Origin: Galerina marginata
Taxonomy: Eukaryota; Basidiomycota; Agaricomycetes; Agaricales; Galerinaceae
DNA: 64,000 bases
NCBI GenBank assembly: GCA_023014335.1
Contig: JAECYW010000004.1
Span: 372,001-436,000, forward strand
Direction of reading: 5' to 3'
Below are positions 1 to 10,392 of the stretch, in pieces (positions within the stretch are counted from its first letter, which is position 1; each line of letters opens with the position of its first letter). The notes beneath the pieces were generated by a model, which saw only the letters and a program-made list of their open reading frames with translations, had not been told where the DNA came from and ran no database searches. A program made the position numbers and the translations under genes.

Positions 1-423
1 ATGAGATTTTCGTAGAAAAAGAAAGATAGAGCCGTGGACGGGATTTTGGGTCCAAATACACTCCTGTCCGCCGAAGGTTGGAAGAATGTTTCCAGGTCCG
101 ATGATTCTGGACCAAGGTTGGCGGTGTAGCCGGGTGTAATGTCGAGAATTCTACGGGAGTAAAAGATGGCCTGAATGTGTTGCGCCAATGAAGTATACAG
201 AAAGCTGGGAAGGAGGACTTCAAAGATGAACGAAGGTGGAGACAGGTGGAGAGGAGAGCTCCGATTTGAATTTCCGGAAAGTTTGAGTGTCACATGATCA
301 TTTCTTCAAGACGCACCGTCACGGTTACGGTTTGTTCAACTTACGGACCACCGTTTACTTAAAACTTGACCTTGAATTCTTCAGTCAGAAACACCCCTTC
401 GAACTTTTGATTAACACGAACTG

Positions 424-909
424 ATGCCCAAAAAATCCTCAAAGAACAAAACGCCCAAGGCCCCTGAGGCTGAGGCTCGCGACTCTCGTATCGTCGGATT
501 CAAAATGACCAAAGAAACCGCATTCGCCTGGGCGAACAAAATCTCAAAGGCTGCTGAGCCACCCATATTTGACAACGACCTGCATTGGAGCACGCCCGAC
601 CATGAGGACCACGGCAATGTTGTGCAAATTTTGAAACGCCAATTCCGCAAAGAGTACAAAAAGCACGGCATAAAGCATGGTGTTGAAATTCGAGAGGTTG
701 GAGAATTCGCCGAGGAGGCCGACTTCATGGTCATTACGCGGGAAATAGATTTTGATGGTTACGAAAACATGCCGATTGAAGAAGTCCCACAAGAAGAAAA
801 GGATGAACACGATCAGAACGTGGAGAAGTGGTTGAGAGCTGAAGGTGAGATCTTGAATCACAACCATTATTCTGTTCTCGCAAAGCTCATCGTTCAATGT
901 GGCAAATAA
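424..909 (+). CDS. Small acidic hypothetical protein, 161 aa
   Basis: A single uninterrupted frame of 161 codons. I do not recognise the family. The N-terminus (residues 1-20) is Lys/Pro-rich, and the rest is strongly charged, with a Glu/Asp-rich C-terminal half (around residues 95-145). No signal peptide or membrane segment is visible. The main support that it is a real gene is a second, partial copy at 4222-4410 that keeps the frame: it lost 9 bases (three codons) and shows mostly silent or conservative changes. The start codon is the first ATG after a pyrimidine-rich leader. It may be cytosolic or nuclear; function unknown. Confidence 0.6.
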   Translation: MPKKSSKNKTPKAPEAEARDSRIVGFKMTKETAFAWANKISKAAEPPIFDNDLHWSTPDHEDHGNVVQILKRQFRKEYKKHGIKHGVEIREVGEFAEEADFMVITREIDFDGYENMPIEEVPQEEKDEHDQNVEKWLRAEGEILNHNHYSVLAKLIVQCGK

Positions 910-2498
910 TTAGGTGAAACGGATTGGGAATTTGTGACCATTGTTGGTTGAGGTTTCAATAAGATTACAGCGAAAAATTTCAGCGCATAATTTGTGTACT
1001 ATTCTTTCTGAAGAGTTGGTAGTCGCAGGATAAGAATATTTTTAAAAATTCAGCTCAAGTGTCTCGCCAGTCTGGTTTAAAATGAGACATAGGGCATGAG
1101 ATGAAGCACTATCTAACCTGTGTTGTGAAAGAGCGACAGGTAGACGTAGTGCCCTCTGGCCCGAGCTGCCCGAGCCGGATTAGATTAGATAGACATACCA
1201 TCAGTAGCACAGCCTGTCCGCATGTAGACGCCGCGCGATCCTGTGACGAATACATTCTGGCTTGCCTTTTGCCACTACGTGCGACGCGACAGCGCACTGC
1301 TCGACGCGCTTACCGAGCTTCGCCAGACTCGGACTGCTAGGGTATGCTTGATAGGCCTATCCCAACGCAGGATGAGCCCTGAGCGGAAATGTCCAGTTCA
1401 GGAGGTTTGCGATCAGGCACTTGCATTGAAAGAGACGAAGCTCACATTGCTATTCGCGCTTACCCCAGAAGACATATTAGCAATGCGGAATTTATAATCA
1501 CCCTAATTATTTAACACGCAGCACTCATATCATGCATCTTGGTTGGACGCTGACTATCGTTACAGGATCTGGTTCTGAACGTCAAAAATGTTGGCATGGA
1601 GTATGATGCTAAGCCTGACCAACATCGATGCCGCAGATGCAGACGGGAAGCGTCAATCAAACCGGACTTGGGCATTCAATATTTCAATACTGCCCTTCAG
1701 CATGAATCTCCGTGCCTCTTTCGTCCCGGCCGCCTATGCAGCCAACACATCAACGGTTTGCACTGCCGTCACTCGTTCGCCCGCCCTCCTTGTCTTGATG
1801 CGCTACTCGCTATCGTCATTCTCCCTGAATTTAAGTCAGAGGTCAAGATCGAGCCCACCTATTAACACTGATTCGTGAATGACGTGTCCATTTGGGAACT
1901 GAGGTTTTCCAGTCTCAACAACGATGTTGTGTAGTTCAGGGCAAGAGTGAAAAAAGAATACAACGGGCTTCGGTGAGTCAATGACTAATTTGGTTGTAGA
2001 TTAGTTTACGCTGAACGTGAAGGCGTGAAGCCTGCGATCAAGAGTGCGTTTTAGGTCGTTGGGTTTGACAGACATAATTGATTTCTCACTATTATATTCG
2101 GCGTCGATATCTTCGATATCTTCGTTCCTCAGCCAATCTTACGCCATAAAAAATTTGTCTCGCTTGTCCTTCACCACCTTCGCCTACTAAATTGAATATT
2201 TCTGGCCCAGTCCATCCCGCCCTCCGTGGAAGGTCGCGAAAGGCCATTGTTAAACTGAGTGCTAAAACATTCTGCACACAATTTACGCTGTAATAAATAC
2301 AATATTACTAACTACATGAAACTTCTTTCTTTACACCGCGTAACGTAGTGGGTAGTAATTGGATCCGAAATTTGAGATTTAACCGAATCGAATATATGCA
2401 AAAAAGTGAATCCTTCAAACCTGCATCAAAAAAATTCATTACAGGAACATGCGAGAGTACAAGTGGGCAAATTGTGCGACGGAAAAGATAGAAGTATT
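910..2498. other. Gene-poor stretch
   Basis: No gene can be defended here. Two overlapping plus-strand frames at 1588-1878 (96 and 89 codons) have no recognisable domain and no paralogue in the window. The segment just past the stop of the F-box gene at 2499 is probably its 3' untranslated region. Confidence 0.4.
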
Positions 2499-3998
2499 TT
2501 ACCATAGAGGGTCACTACTGTCACCTTTCACCGTCAGTCCCGGCACCTCGTTAAAAATGCTGAGATTGATGAATTTATCGCCCCGTATCATGAGAGTAAT
2601 TACTGGAGCTCCCAGTCCAATCCTTGAGGTGAGGAAGTCCTTTGCGAAGCTCAGCTCTTCCTTCCCGTTTTCCAAAGTCAATAAATAACCAGCGTCCAGG
2701 TCAATCATTTGGAGTGCCGGAAGGATAACGACATTTTGGTTTGACTGGATAACTGAAAGAGAGCGCAGTGTAGGAACAGCAGTTCGCAATGTCTTGACCG
2801 ATACAAGACTAAGTATGAATGCGACAACACCGGGGTTTGAGAGTAAGCCAGGATCTGGGATGGCCAGTGTTATCTCGGTAATTTTGTCTATTTGAAGAGT
2901 TTTGACAGACGACAGGAGGTTGGGGATGGTATGTTTGGGTAGGGTGTTATTCCGCCATACTATGCGGATGTGAAACGGACAAGCCTCTTGATGATGGGCA
3001 CGCAAATGAATATTGTTTTCACGAAGTTCAATTTCAAGTGTAGCGATGTTCTCCAGTTCTGTACAATATGTTGAATAGGTCGATAGAACGTTGTGGAGCA
3101 GTTCCCGATTGAGCACATGACCGTAATAAATACCGAAGAGGCTAAGATTACACCCATTTGCGGGGACTAGATGTGCAAGGAGGAGCAAGCTGGCCCCAGT
3201 CCCGTTATCTTCGCGGAAGGAGATTTTTTTAAGTTGAGGAAGGGAAACCAGTGGAAGCGTTTCGGGGATACTTTCGCCAGGTATAAAGCATGTGTATATG
3301 TCCAACTTTTCCAGGAGTGGCATTTGGCTTATTGCGTCAAGAAAAGCAGGAGCCGATACGGATTCGTGTGACAATAAGCGAAAATTTCGAATATTAGGAA
3401 ATGAAAGGTTAAGTATATTCTGTTTGAGGTAGCCCACAGAAAGCGTCTGCAATTTGGGTGCCTCTTGCGAGAAAAGTTGAAAGTTGTAGGTGTCAAAGCT
3501 GGACGGCCACCGAAACCTGAATATTTTAAGGGAGGGAGCTGGGCGTTGGAATATAGCCAACCATCTCTCGTCATCTACTCCGCCCGAGGTAAATAAAAGG
3601 TCCAGGCTTTGTAACCGGTCCCAATTCTCGTCCACCATCCTGCATTGCCATAGTTCGGTCCACCAGCTGTCTTCGGGTTGATGCCCTTTAATGTGGAGTA
3701 ATGCTGTTCCCGTTCTCCGAAGAACTTCGTCTCGCCACGCCGCACTCGCCTCCAACAGCAATCCCAAGTCGAGCACACGCGCCCACAACGTTGGCGATCC
3801 AGTCGCAAGTGTTTTCCAGTCTGTGCACACTTGCGATGTATGTCGAAGAGTTAGCAAGGCTGGGTCCCATTTCTCGGTTTCCAGTTCCATATCCGCATTC
3901 AAGGAGAAAACGTACATCAGTACGTCGTCGTCAAGTTTAAAGATCGGCGGTGAAGGTGCTGAACGGCAGGAACTCGAGATGGGCTCGGAATGAACCAT
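2499..3998 (-). CDS. F-box/LRR-like protein, 499 aa (tandem copy 1)
   Basis: An intronless 499-codon frame. Residues about 17-90 form a fungal F-box-like motif: PPIFKLDDDVLMYVFSLNAD at the start, followed by a SQVC..W segment and a SPTLWARVLDL segment. F-box proteins normally recruit substrates to SCF ubiquitin ligases through Skp1. The remainder is a degenerate leucine-rich region, with repeated L..L..L patterns to about residue 480, of the kind seen in expanded Agaricomycete F-box families. The next gene (4525-6063) is a close paralogue, and homology also covers about 200 bp upstream of both starts, which supports the start chosen here. Substrate unknown. The LRR-like part is inferred from pattern only. 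Confidence 0.85.
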   Translation of the reverse strand: MVHSEPISSSCRSAPSPPIFKLDDDVLMYVFSLNADMELETEKWDPALLTLRHTSQVCTDWKTLATGSPTLWARVLDLGLLLEASAAWRDEVLRRTGTALLHIKGHQPEDSWWTELWQCRMVDENWDRLQSLDLLFTSGGVDDERWLAIFQRPAPSLKIFRFRWPSSFDTYNFQLFSQEAPKLQTLSVGYLKQNILNLSFPNIRNFRLLSHESVSAPAFLDAISQMPLLEKLDIYTCFIPGESIPETLPLVSLPQLKKISFREDNGTGASLLLLAHLVPANGCNLSLFGIYYGHVLNRELLHNVLSTYSTYCTELENIATLEIELRENNIHLRAHHQEACPFHIRIVWRNNTLPKHTIPNLLSSVKTLQIDKITEITLAIPDPGLLSNPGVVAFILSLVSVKTLRTAVPTLRSLSVIQSNQNVVILPALQMIDLDAGYLLTLENGKEELSFAKDFLTSRIGLGAPVITLMIRGDKFINLSIFNEVPGLTVKGDSSDPLW

Positions 3999-4221
3999 GT
4001 CTTGGCTCGAATGTTGTTGGGGATGCTGGATCGCGTCGACTTTCAGAATGTACCAGTATGATATTTGTTCAATGAAGTGTAGATGACATATGTGTGGTCC
4101 GATTATCGATACTCATCGTTCCCGGGAACTCCCACGAGTACGTGCCTCTGAAGGCTCCTGTCAGCAATTCGGCGCATTCATCGAAATCTGACTTGCGGAC
4201 TGAACGCGGGCCGGACAGGCA

Positions 4222-4410
4222 CCGTTATACGGCATAAAGCGTGGTGTTGAAATTCGAGAATTCGCTGAGGAGGCCGACTTCATGGTCATCACGCGGGAAA
4301 TAGGGTTTATTGGTTATGAAAACATGCCTATTGAAGAAGTTCCACAAGAAGAAAAGAAGGAACATGAGCTGAACGTGGAGAAGTGGCTGAGAGCTGAAGT
4401 CTTCCCAAAT
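4222..4410 (+). pseudogene. Fragment of the 424-909 gene
   Basis: This stretch is a near-copy of the 3' half of the small gene at 424-909 (parent bases about 670-853). It begins at the codons for GIKHGVEIR and ends just past the WLRAE codons. It lacks the first half and the last 18 or so codons, and carries a 9-base internal deletion. It lies between the two tandem F-box copies, so the duplicated unit included at least part of this neighbour. There is no start codon in a sensible context; I regard it as a relic. Confidence 0.8.
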
Positions 4411-4524
4411 TTAAATGGTAGAATTGGCCCTCTCCCATTTCTTCATTCAAGGTAATAAAGCCCTTTATTTCTGTCGTCACTGTAAGGCCGGAAGAGTTAA
4501 AGCTCTTTCATCAATAAACACTAC

Positions 4525-6063
4525 TTATGGGGACGAGTTTCTGCCACGCAAGCCAAGTCGAAATAGTACAGTACCGTCACCTTTTACTGTCAGTCCAGGA
4601 ACCTCGTTAAAAATACTGAGATGGGTCAATGGATAGCCCCGTATCATGAGAGTAACCACTGGAGCTCCCAGTCCAACCCTTGAGATGAGGAAGTCTCTTG
4701 TCCAGGCTGAGTGTTCATCCCTGCCTCTGAAAAACAAAAAATAAGTAGCGTCCAGGTCAACCATCTGGAGTGCCGGAAGGATAACGACATTCTGGTTCGA
4801 CTGGATAAGCGAAAGAGAGCGCAGTGTACGACTACCAGTTCGCAATGTCTTGACCGATACAAGACTGAGTATGAATGCAACAACACCGGGGTTTGTGTGT
4901 AAGTCAGGATCTGCAATGGTTAGTGTTATCTCGGTAATTTTGCCTATTTGAAGAGTTTTGACAGACGACAGGAGGTTGGGAATGGTATGTTTTGGTAGGG
5001 TGTTATTCCGCCAGTCTATGTGGATGTGAAACGGACAAGTCTGTTGATGATGGGCACGCAAATGAATATTGTTTTCGCGAAGTTCAATTTCGAGTGTAGT
5101 GATGTTCTCCAGTTCTGTACAATATGCCGAATAGGTCGATAGAACGTCGTGGAGCAGTTCCAGACTGATATCACCTAGCAAACGGCCGTAATAAGAACCG
5201 AAGAAGCTAAGATTACACCCATTTGCGGGGACTAGATGTGCAAGGAGGAGTAAGCCGATCCCAGTCCCCTTATCTTCGCGGAAGGAGATTTTGGTAAGTT
5301 GAGGAAGGGAAATAAATGAAAGTGATTTGGGGCTTCTTTCGCCAAGTGTGAAGGGGGGGCCTACATCCAACTTCTCCAGGAGTGGCATTTGGCTTATTGC
5401 GTCAAGAAAATCAGAAGCCGATACGGATTCGTGTGACGTTAAGCGAAAATTTCGAATATTAGGAAATGAAAGGTTAAGGATATTCTGTTTGAGGTACCTC
5501 ATAGAAAGCGTCTGCAATGAGGGTGCCTCTTTCGAGAAAAGTTCAAAGTCGTGCGACAAGTTGGACGGCCAGCTAACCCTGAATATTTCAAGGGTGGAAA
5601 CTGGGCGTTGGAATATAGAAAGCCATCTTTCGCCTTCTCCTTGCGACATCGAGGTGAAGGAAAGGTCCAGGCTTTGTAACCGGTCCCAATTCTCGTTCAC
5701 CATCCTGCTATGCCAGGGTTCGGCCCTCCAGGTGTGTTCGCGTTGATACCCTTTAACGCGGAGTAATGCCGTTCCCGTTCTCCGAAGAACATCGTCTCGC
5801 CACGCCCCGCTCGCCTTCAACAGCAATCCCAAGTCGAGCACACGCGCCCACAACGTTGGTGATCTAGTCGCAAGTGTTCTCCAGTTCGTGCACACTTGCG
5901 ATGTATGCCGAAGAGTTAGCAAGGCTGGGTCCCATTTCTCGGTTTCCAGTTCCATATCCGCATTCAAAGAGAAAACGTACATCAGTACGTCGTCGTCAAG
6001 TTTAAAGATTGGCGGTGAAAGTGCTGAATGGCGGGAACTCGAGATGGGCTCGGAATGAACCAT
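4525..6063 (-). CDS. F-box/LRR-like protein, 512 aa (tandem copy 2)
   Basis: Close paralogue of the 2499-3998 gene, with the same F-box-like N-terminus and degenerate leucine-rich remainder. The frame is open 52 codons further upstream (to 6219), but I place the start at the internal Met at 6063: it matches the start of copy 1, and in copy 1 the upstream frame is not open. The protein is 13 residues longer than copy 1, mostly because of a longer tail after the last shared segment (the final residues are unrelated between the copies). Role as for copy 1: putative substrate receptor of an SCF ubiquitin ligase, substrate unknown. Confidence 0.85.
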   Translation of the reverse strand: MVHSEPISSSRHSALSPPIFKLDDDVLMYVFSLNADMELETEKWDPALLTLRHTSQVCTNWRTLATRSPTLWARVLDLGLLLKASGAWRDDVLRRTGTALLRVKGYQREHTWRAEPWHSRMVNENWDRLQSLDLSFTSMSQGEGERWLSIFQRPVSTLEIFRVSWPSNLSHDFELFSKEAPSLQTLSMRYLKQNILNLSFPNIRNFRLTSHESVSASDFLDAISQMPLLEKLDVGPPFTLGERSPKSLSFISLPQLTKISFREDKGTGIGLLLLAHLVPANGCNLSFFGSYYGRLLGDISLELLHDVLSTYSAYCTELENITTLEIELRENNIHLRAHHQQTCPFHIHIDWRNNTLPKHTIPNLLSSVKTLQIGKITEITLTIADPDLHTNPGVVAFILSLVSVKTLRTGSRTLRSLSLIQSNQNVVILPALQMVDLDATYFLFFRGRDEHSAWTRDFLISRVGLGAPVVTLMIRGYPLTHLSIFNEVPGLTVKGDGTVLFRLGLRGRNSSP

Positions 6064-6402
6064 GTCTTTGTTTGAATGTTGCTGGGAATGCTGGATAGCG
6101 TTGACTTTCAGAATGTACCAGCACGATATTTGTTCAATGAAGTGGTAGACGGTCAGATTATCGATCCTCATCGTCCACGGGAACTCCCACGAGTACGTGC
6201 CTCTGAAGGTGCATTTCATCGAAATCTGACTGACGGTCTGAGCGCGGGCCGGCAGTCAGGCTGCTCTGCCGGTTCCTGGTTATTTCTTTATTTCTCAGAC
6301 GTGCACCTATGGCATGACGGAATGTCGAAGGAATAATACTCGAACGGGGTCATTTAACTAGGCCGCTCGAGCAGATGGATGTATTAAATGTGATTATTAG
6401 AA

Positions 6403-8048
6403 TTAGACCACCTCGACCTTCAGAGCCCAAAGGTCAGTCCAAAGCGCTTGTTTTACAAATTGAATCGGTGCCTCCAACTTTAACGCGCCTTTATCTATCC
6501 GCATTCCCAAATTGACCCTCGAGTTCAGGAAGTCTCGAATAAAAGATACGTGAATCTGGTTATCTACGCCGTCCAGCTTGATTCGCCCAAGCGCTGGAAA
6601 GGCGACAATCTTTCTCTCCGACTGGATAAACCAGAATGCATGTAGTGTTTCACAGTCTGTATTCAGCCGTTGGACGGATTTCAGAGCATGAAAAAGCTTT
6701 ATGTTGTCGTTCTCTGTCCACACCGCTTCCGCGTTTCGGATGCGAAAAGTCAAGTCAGTGATTTTATTGAGTCGAAGGTAGTTGACCGATTTGAGGAGAG
6801 TGAGGACCTTGTATTCCGGGAAGCTGGTGATGAAGCGGTCCATCGCGAAGTACAATCGGCGGTGCTCTGGGAAGAAAAAGAAGAACGGAAGCCTATCTCC
6901 GGACAGAAGGCTGTTAAGCTGGGCATTGCTGTCTCCTTCGCAGATTGATAGAGCGTCACAAAGAGGTCCTGGGCTGTATTTGCCTTGGTTATCATCTGAA
7001 CTGTAAAAGGAAGTTACACAAAAGGGGCGGGGATGACGTGGGCTAGGAAGGGCAGATTTCGGTCCGTCCAGAGGGGCCCAACGAACACGATTTCGGAGAG
7101 TTTCTGGACGAGGACACGGGAACCAAGTTCCTGGGCGGCAGTGTCGGTTATGATGCATGCAGGTGCCTTTATTTGCAACGTTTTCAGAAGCGGCATCTCT
7201 CTAAGGGCTTTAAGAAAAACAACAGCCGAAACCGGAAAATGGAGGACCAGGTGTCGGATGAACGGGATTGAGAGGGTGTTTAATTTCAGTCCAATACCAC
7301 CCGCAGAAAGTGTTCTTAATGATGGCGCGTGGTTTGAGAAAAGAACGAAGTCGGAAGCGGAGAGTTCGTTAAGGTGCCCCGAGCACGAAAGCCTGAATTC
7401 TTCGAGGGTGAGAGTTGGGCGTCGGAGTATATCTGACCATCGTCTGGACTCGCCTGCCGGGAGTAGCATCTCCTCGGTAAAATGAATGTCCAGGCTCCGG
7501 ATTCTGTCCCAATTTTCGTCGACCAGCGTGCTATGGAAGGGTTCGATATTCCAAACCTCGCTAAAACTATCACGTCCTCGTATGTGGAGTGCGACGGTTC
7601 CGGTCCTTCGGACAACTTCATCTCTCCACTCATTTCGCCTCTCAGACAAAAAAATCAAGTTGAGGACGCGAGCCCAAAGGGTCGGGGCCGTGATCGCAAG
7701 CGCTCTCCAAGCGGCGCACACCTGGGATGAATCTCGGAGGGTAAACAAGGCAGGGGTCTCTTGCTCGGATTCCTGATCCATATTTGTGTTCAAGAAAAAG
7801 ATGTAAAAAAGGATGTCGCCGTCAAGTTTAGAGATCGGAGGGGGAGACCTGTGTTTCAGGATGGGAATCGATGTGAGTTTCCCCATATCTTCGGGTACGG
7901 AACGTCTGGCTCCGGTAAGAAAATGAAGGAGACAGTTTTCAAACCACTCCGTGGGGCTTAGTTGACTTGGAGGTGGTGTAGAATGAGTGTTGGAAAATAG
8001 AAGACTCAATTTATCCTTGATCCGACTTCTTTCGGCTTCCCACGCCAT
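6403..8048 (-). pseudogene. Third F-box protein gene, one frameshift
   Basis: Two overlapping minus-strand frames, 8048-7014 (344 codons) and 7158-6403, together make one F-box/LRR-like protein related to the tandem pair. The F-box-like motif lies at about residues 68-135 of the first frame. Alignment to the paralogues shows continuity across the break near 7020: the region after AHVIPAP continues in the other frame with a Cys at the paralogues' conserved Cys position. One base appears to be missing in a run of CCCC/TTTT. No intron of normal length fits there. Either a real inactivating deletion or a consensus error. The downstream frame is otherwise intact to a stop at 6403, which argues that decay is recent or absent. 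Confidence 0.75.
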
Positions 8049-8229
8049 ATCATTGAATGGTCGTCGACTCCGTCAACTGCGATGGAGAGAGTTCATATTT
8101 TAGCATCTGTTCTACCACACATTCGTGTACCGTCCAATTGGCCTTAGTGCCTTGTAGAACATATAGTAGGCTCGTCACCAGCCGTTGTAGACAGGGAAAA
8201 ATCAAACAGCAACTGTGCAAACGAAAACG

Positions 8230-9185
8230 TTACCCGTACGACCACACTTTACTTTCGTCCCACTTCATGCAGTCCTTCTCGACGAGGAAAACTATGGATC
8301 GCGCATGTCTGTTAAGCTGGTCGTCAGCTACATGAACAGCAGTGTAAAGGTAAAAGCAAGAAAGTATCAAAAGTGAAACACCCAACTCCTGGCCACCTCC
8401 GTTCGTATTCACTTTTCTCGACAGTCGTTCCTTTGCCGGGGTCAGGGCAGTTCCGATAGCTTGAAGCTGTAAAGCTGCATAAAGCAAATCCCTAAACAAC
8501 GAACATGCCACGTTTTCGGGTCCTTGTATCCGTCGCCGAGAAGCAGGCGACGTTCTCAACGGTCCTGAGGTGGCAGTGGGTGGCGCTGGTGAGCCGGTAC
8601 GGGTTCTCGGGCCTCTCGAAGGGGCAAAAGTTTTCAGTTTTATGTAGTCAGAAGGATCAAAGGTGTTAGGATAATATGGGAGGATCGGTGGAAGGAAGAA
8701 GCGTACTTGGAGGCGAATTCGTTAAAGCTATCTAGTAAAACACTACTTGGGTGTTTACCCGAGGAAGGATGAACGATACATTTTGAAGGAATCAGGAGGG
8801 CCCAAAGTTTTGTCAACCTTGAGACAGTGAACTCAGTGAATGTTGGCGGTTCTGATGCCTACTCTGGCTGGTTGTACTTCATACTCTGTTTGAAGGAGAG
8901 AAGCTTGAGGAGCCGAAGGGAGAGGCAGCATAGAACAAATAGTAAAAAGATTAGACCAGAATAAAGATACGAGGACCATGAACGTACCCTTGTACAACAA
9001 ACAAAGCCCAAGATAGACATAGAGTAGACCGACATTCTCCAACTGGCAGGTCTTCTGATAATCTCCGTGTACCACTTCCTCCGGGCAAGCAGACAGTTCT
9101 CCATATCTATCATGCGCTCCCAAAAAGTCGACATGCCCAGAATCCAAACATCCAAACTAAATGAGGTATGGATCCCTGTTAGCAT
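8230..9185 (-). pseudogene. Decayed phosphatidylserine decarboxylase copy
   Basis: Scattered minus-strand segments match, in order, parts of the full-length PSD gene at 22728-27992. Near 9060-9130 a segment matches the RKWYT region. Near 9000 LLYKG is shared. Near 8870-8920 there is a match to the segment with the SLSIKQGIKYDD residues. Near 8790-8850 the parent's exon end with ILDPLDSF is recognisable. Near 8270-8310 the C-terminal IVILFEK.....WDED region is recognisable. The catalytic GGST motif is no longer intact. The frames are broken many times and the middle catalytic part is missing or unrecognisable. Two parent introns are still present (about 8940-8990 and 8330-8400), so this is a DNA-level duplicate and not a retrocopy. 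Confidence 0.75.
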
Positions 9186-9604
9186 AATAGTCAGAGAGGA
9201 GAGTCCTTAAGGAGTTTATGATGAATTTACACTATCTTTGCAGGCAGAAAATGACAGCTCCGAAGCGGCTTGAAGAGAGTCGGGCTGAGAGGGGAGTCAG
9301 GGGACTCCTGCCAAACTGCAAGAGGACGTCGGACTCGGAAGTCACAGTGAGAGACGGAATTCGAAAGGTCGTCGGCTAGCAGAAAATAATAACCAGATAT
9401 CCCTGAGCAAGCAGATGAGAAAGCTTTGAGGTCAAAGTTCAAAGGCGAAAAGAATGACGGTGCCGCGTGGTAACGCGGTCACGTGCTGTCGTTCGTGGTG
9501 AATACTGGTACCCCGAGAATTCCCCGGTGCAAGCGATGCATAGGTAAGTGCAAATGCTAGCCTAACAGCTTAAAGAATATCCACCATTGTTTTAGGAGAA
9601 TGGT

Positions 9605-9790
9605 TACCTAACGGAAACACTTAAATAGCGGCAAACCATGAGAAATTTGGAAGTATTGAGAAAGGAAAATGAAAAGCTACTCTGCACTGCAGGACGGACC
9701 GTGGCGAACGCAGGCGGTCCAAATTGATGCGACCAGAGGGAATTACTACAGATAAAAATTCACCGAGTCGTATTCTAACTTCTTGGAGCT
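9605..9790 (+). other. Stray copy of the terpene synthase promoter region
   Basis: The stretch resembles 16690-16870, immediately upstream of the terpene synthase gene. Both contain ctaacggaaaca near the start, aatagcggc shortly after, and a block around taaattgatgcg (9721-9732 and 16818-16829) at equivalent spacing. No terpene synthase coding sequence follows here. It is most likely the remaining 5' flank of a lost second copy. Confidence 0.6.
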
Positions 9791-10392
9791 CCCAATCATT
9801 ATTGATCCTAAAAGCTTCTAGGTTAATGCTGTCGAATGTTTGAAGCGCCCAGTGAGCGCTTAAACCAGTTGGACACATCAATTAACGCTATTCAACGAGG
9901 TACCTACGATGGAACTTCTTCGTTCTAACAGTAAATTCCGATTCCTGTCCCAATATTTAAGCCATATCAATGGGGTATGGTACCGGAACAACGCGTAATC
10001 GAAAAAATAGAGGAAAACCGATGGACGAACTAATGGTATCTTGGGCCTCTGACTGCACGCTAATATGACGAAAATTTAGAGGAATTCGCCACTCAAAGTT
10101 TTCCACTCGACTTCTTATACTACATTGAAAACTTGTTGTTAACTCTTTACAGTACATGTACAAAGTGCAGACGGTGAGCTCAGTGAAGCGCTTACAAAAT
10201 CATCCTAAGTATGGAGGTAGTTTCCCAAATCATTATGGTTCTTTACTTCTTATTTATGACGTTGATTTGTACCAGGGCCTTCCAATGCCTAGATCATTTC
10301 CCATCAGCCAGGTACCCCACTTCCATAAAATTCGTGTGTTTAAGTCAGAATAAGAGCTAGGGCAAGCGAAGGAAGAGCTTACTGGAGGAGGT
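9791..10392. other. No gene seen
   Basis: Only short overlapping frames on both strands, none with a recognisable domain. Nothing further can be supported. Confidence 0.4.

Larger units (their letters stand above)
2499..6255. repeat. Tandem segmental duplication (F-box gene plus flanks)
   Basis: Bases 2499-4212 and 4525-6255 are two copies of one unit in the same orientation. Each holds an F-box gene on the minus strand plus its upstream region. The upstream homology includes the shared stretch gaactcccacgagtacgtgc at about 4124 and 6180. The fragment at 4222-4410 sits at the junction. Differences are scattered substitutions and a few codon-size indels. Confidence 0.85.

Noticed and set aside
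1101..1497. Overlapping frames of 79 and 84 codons
   Set aside because: No domain, no paralogue, poor start context; nothing distinguishes them from chance.
4525..6219. Longer start for the second F-box gene (564 codons)
   Set aside because: The paralogous upstream region of copy 1 is not open in that frame, and conservation of protein begins at the Met at 6063.
7014..7158. An intron joining the two frames of the third F-box gene
   Set aside because: The only GT..AG pair that removes the break is 19 nt, too short for splicing; a one-base loss explains it better.
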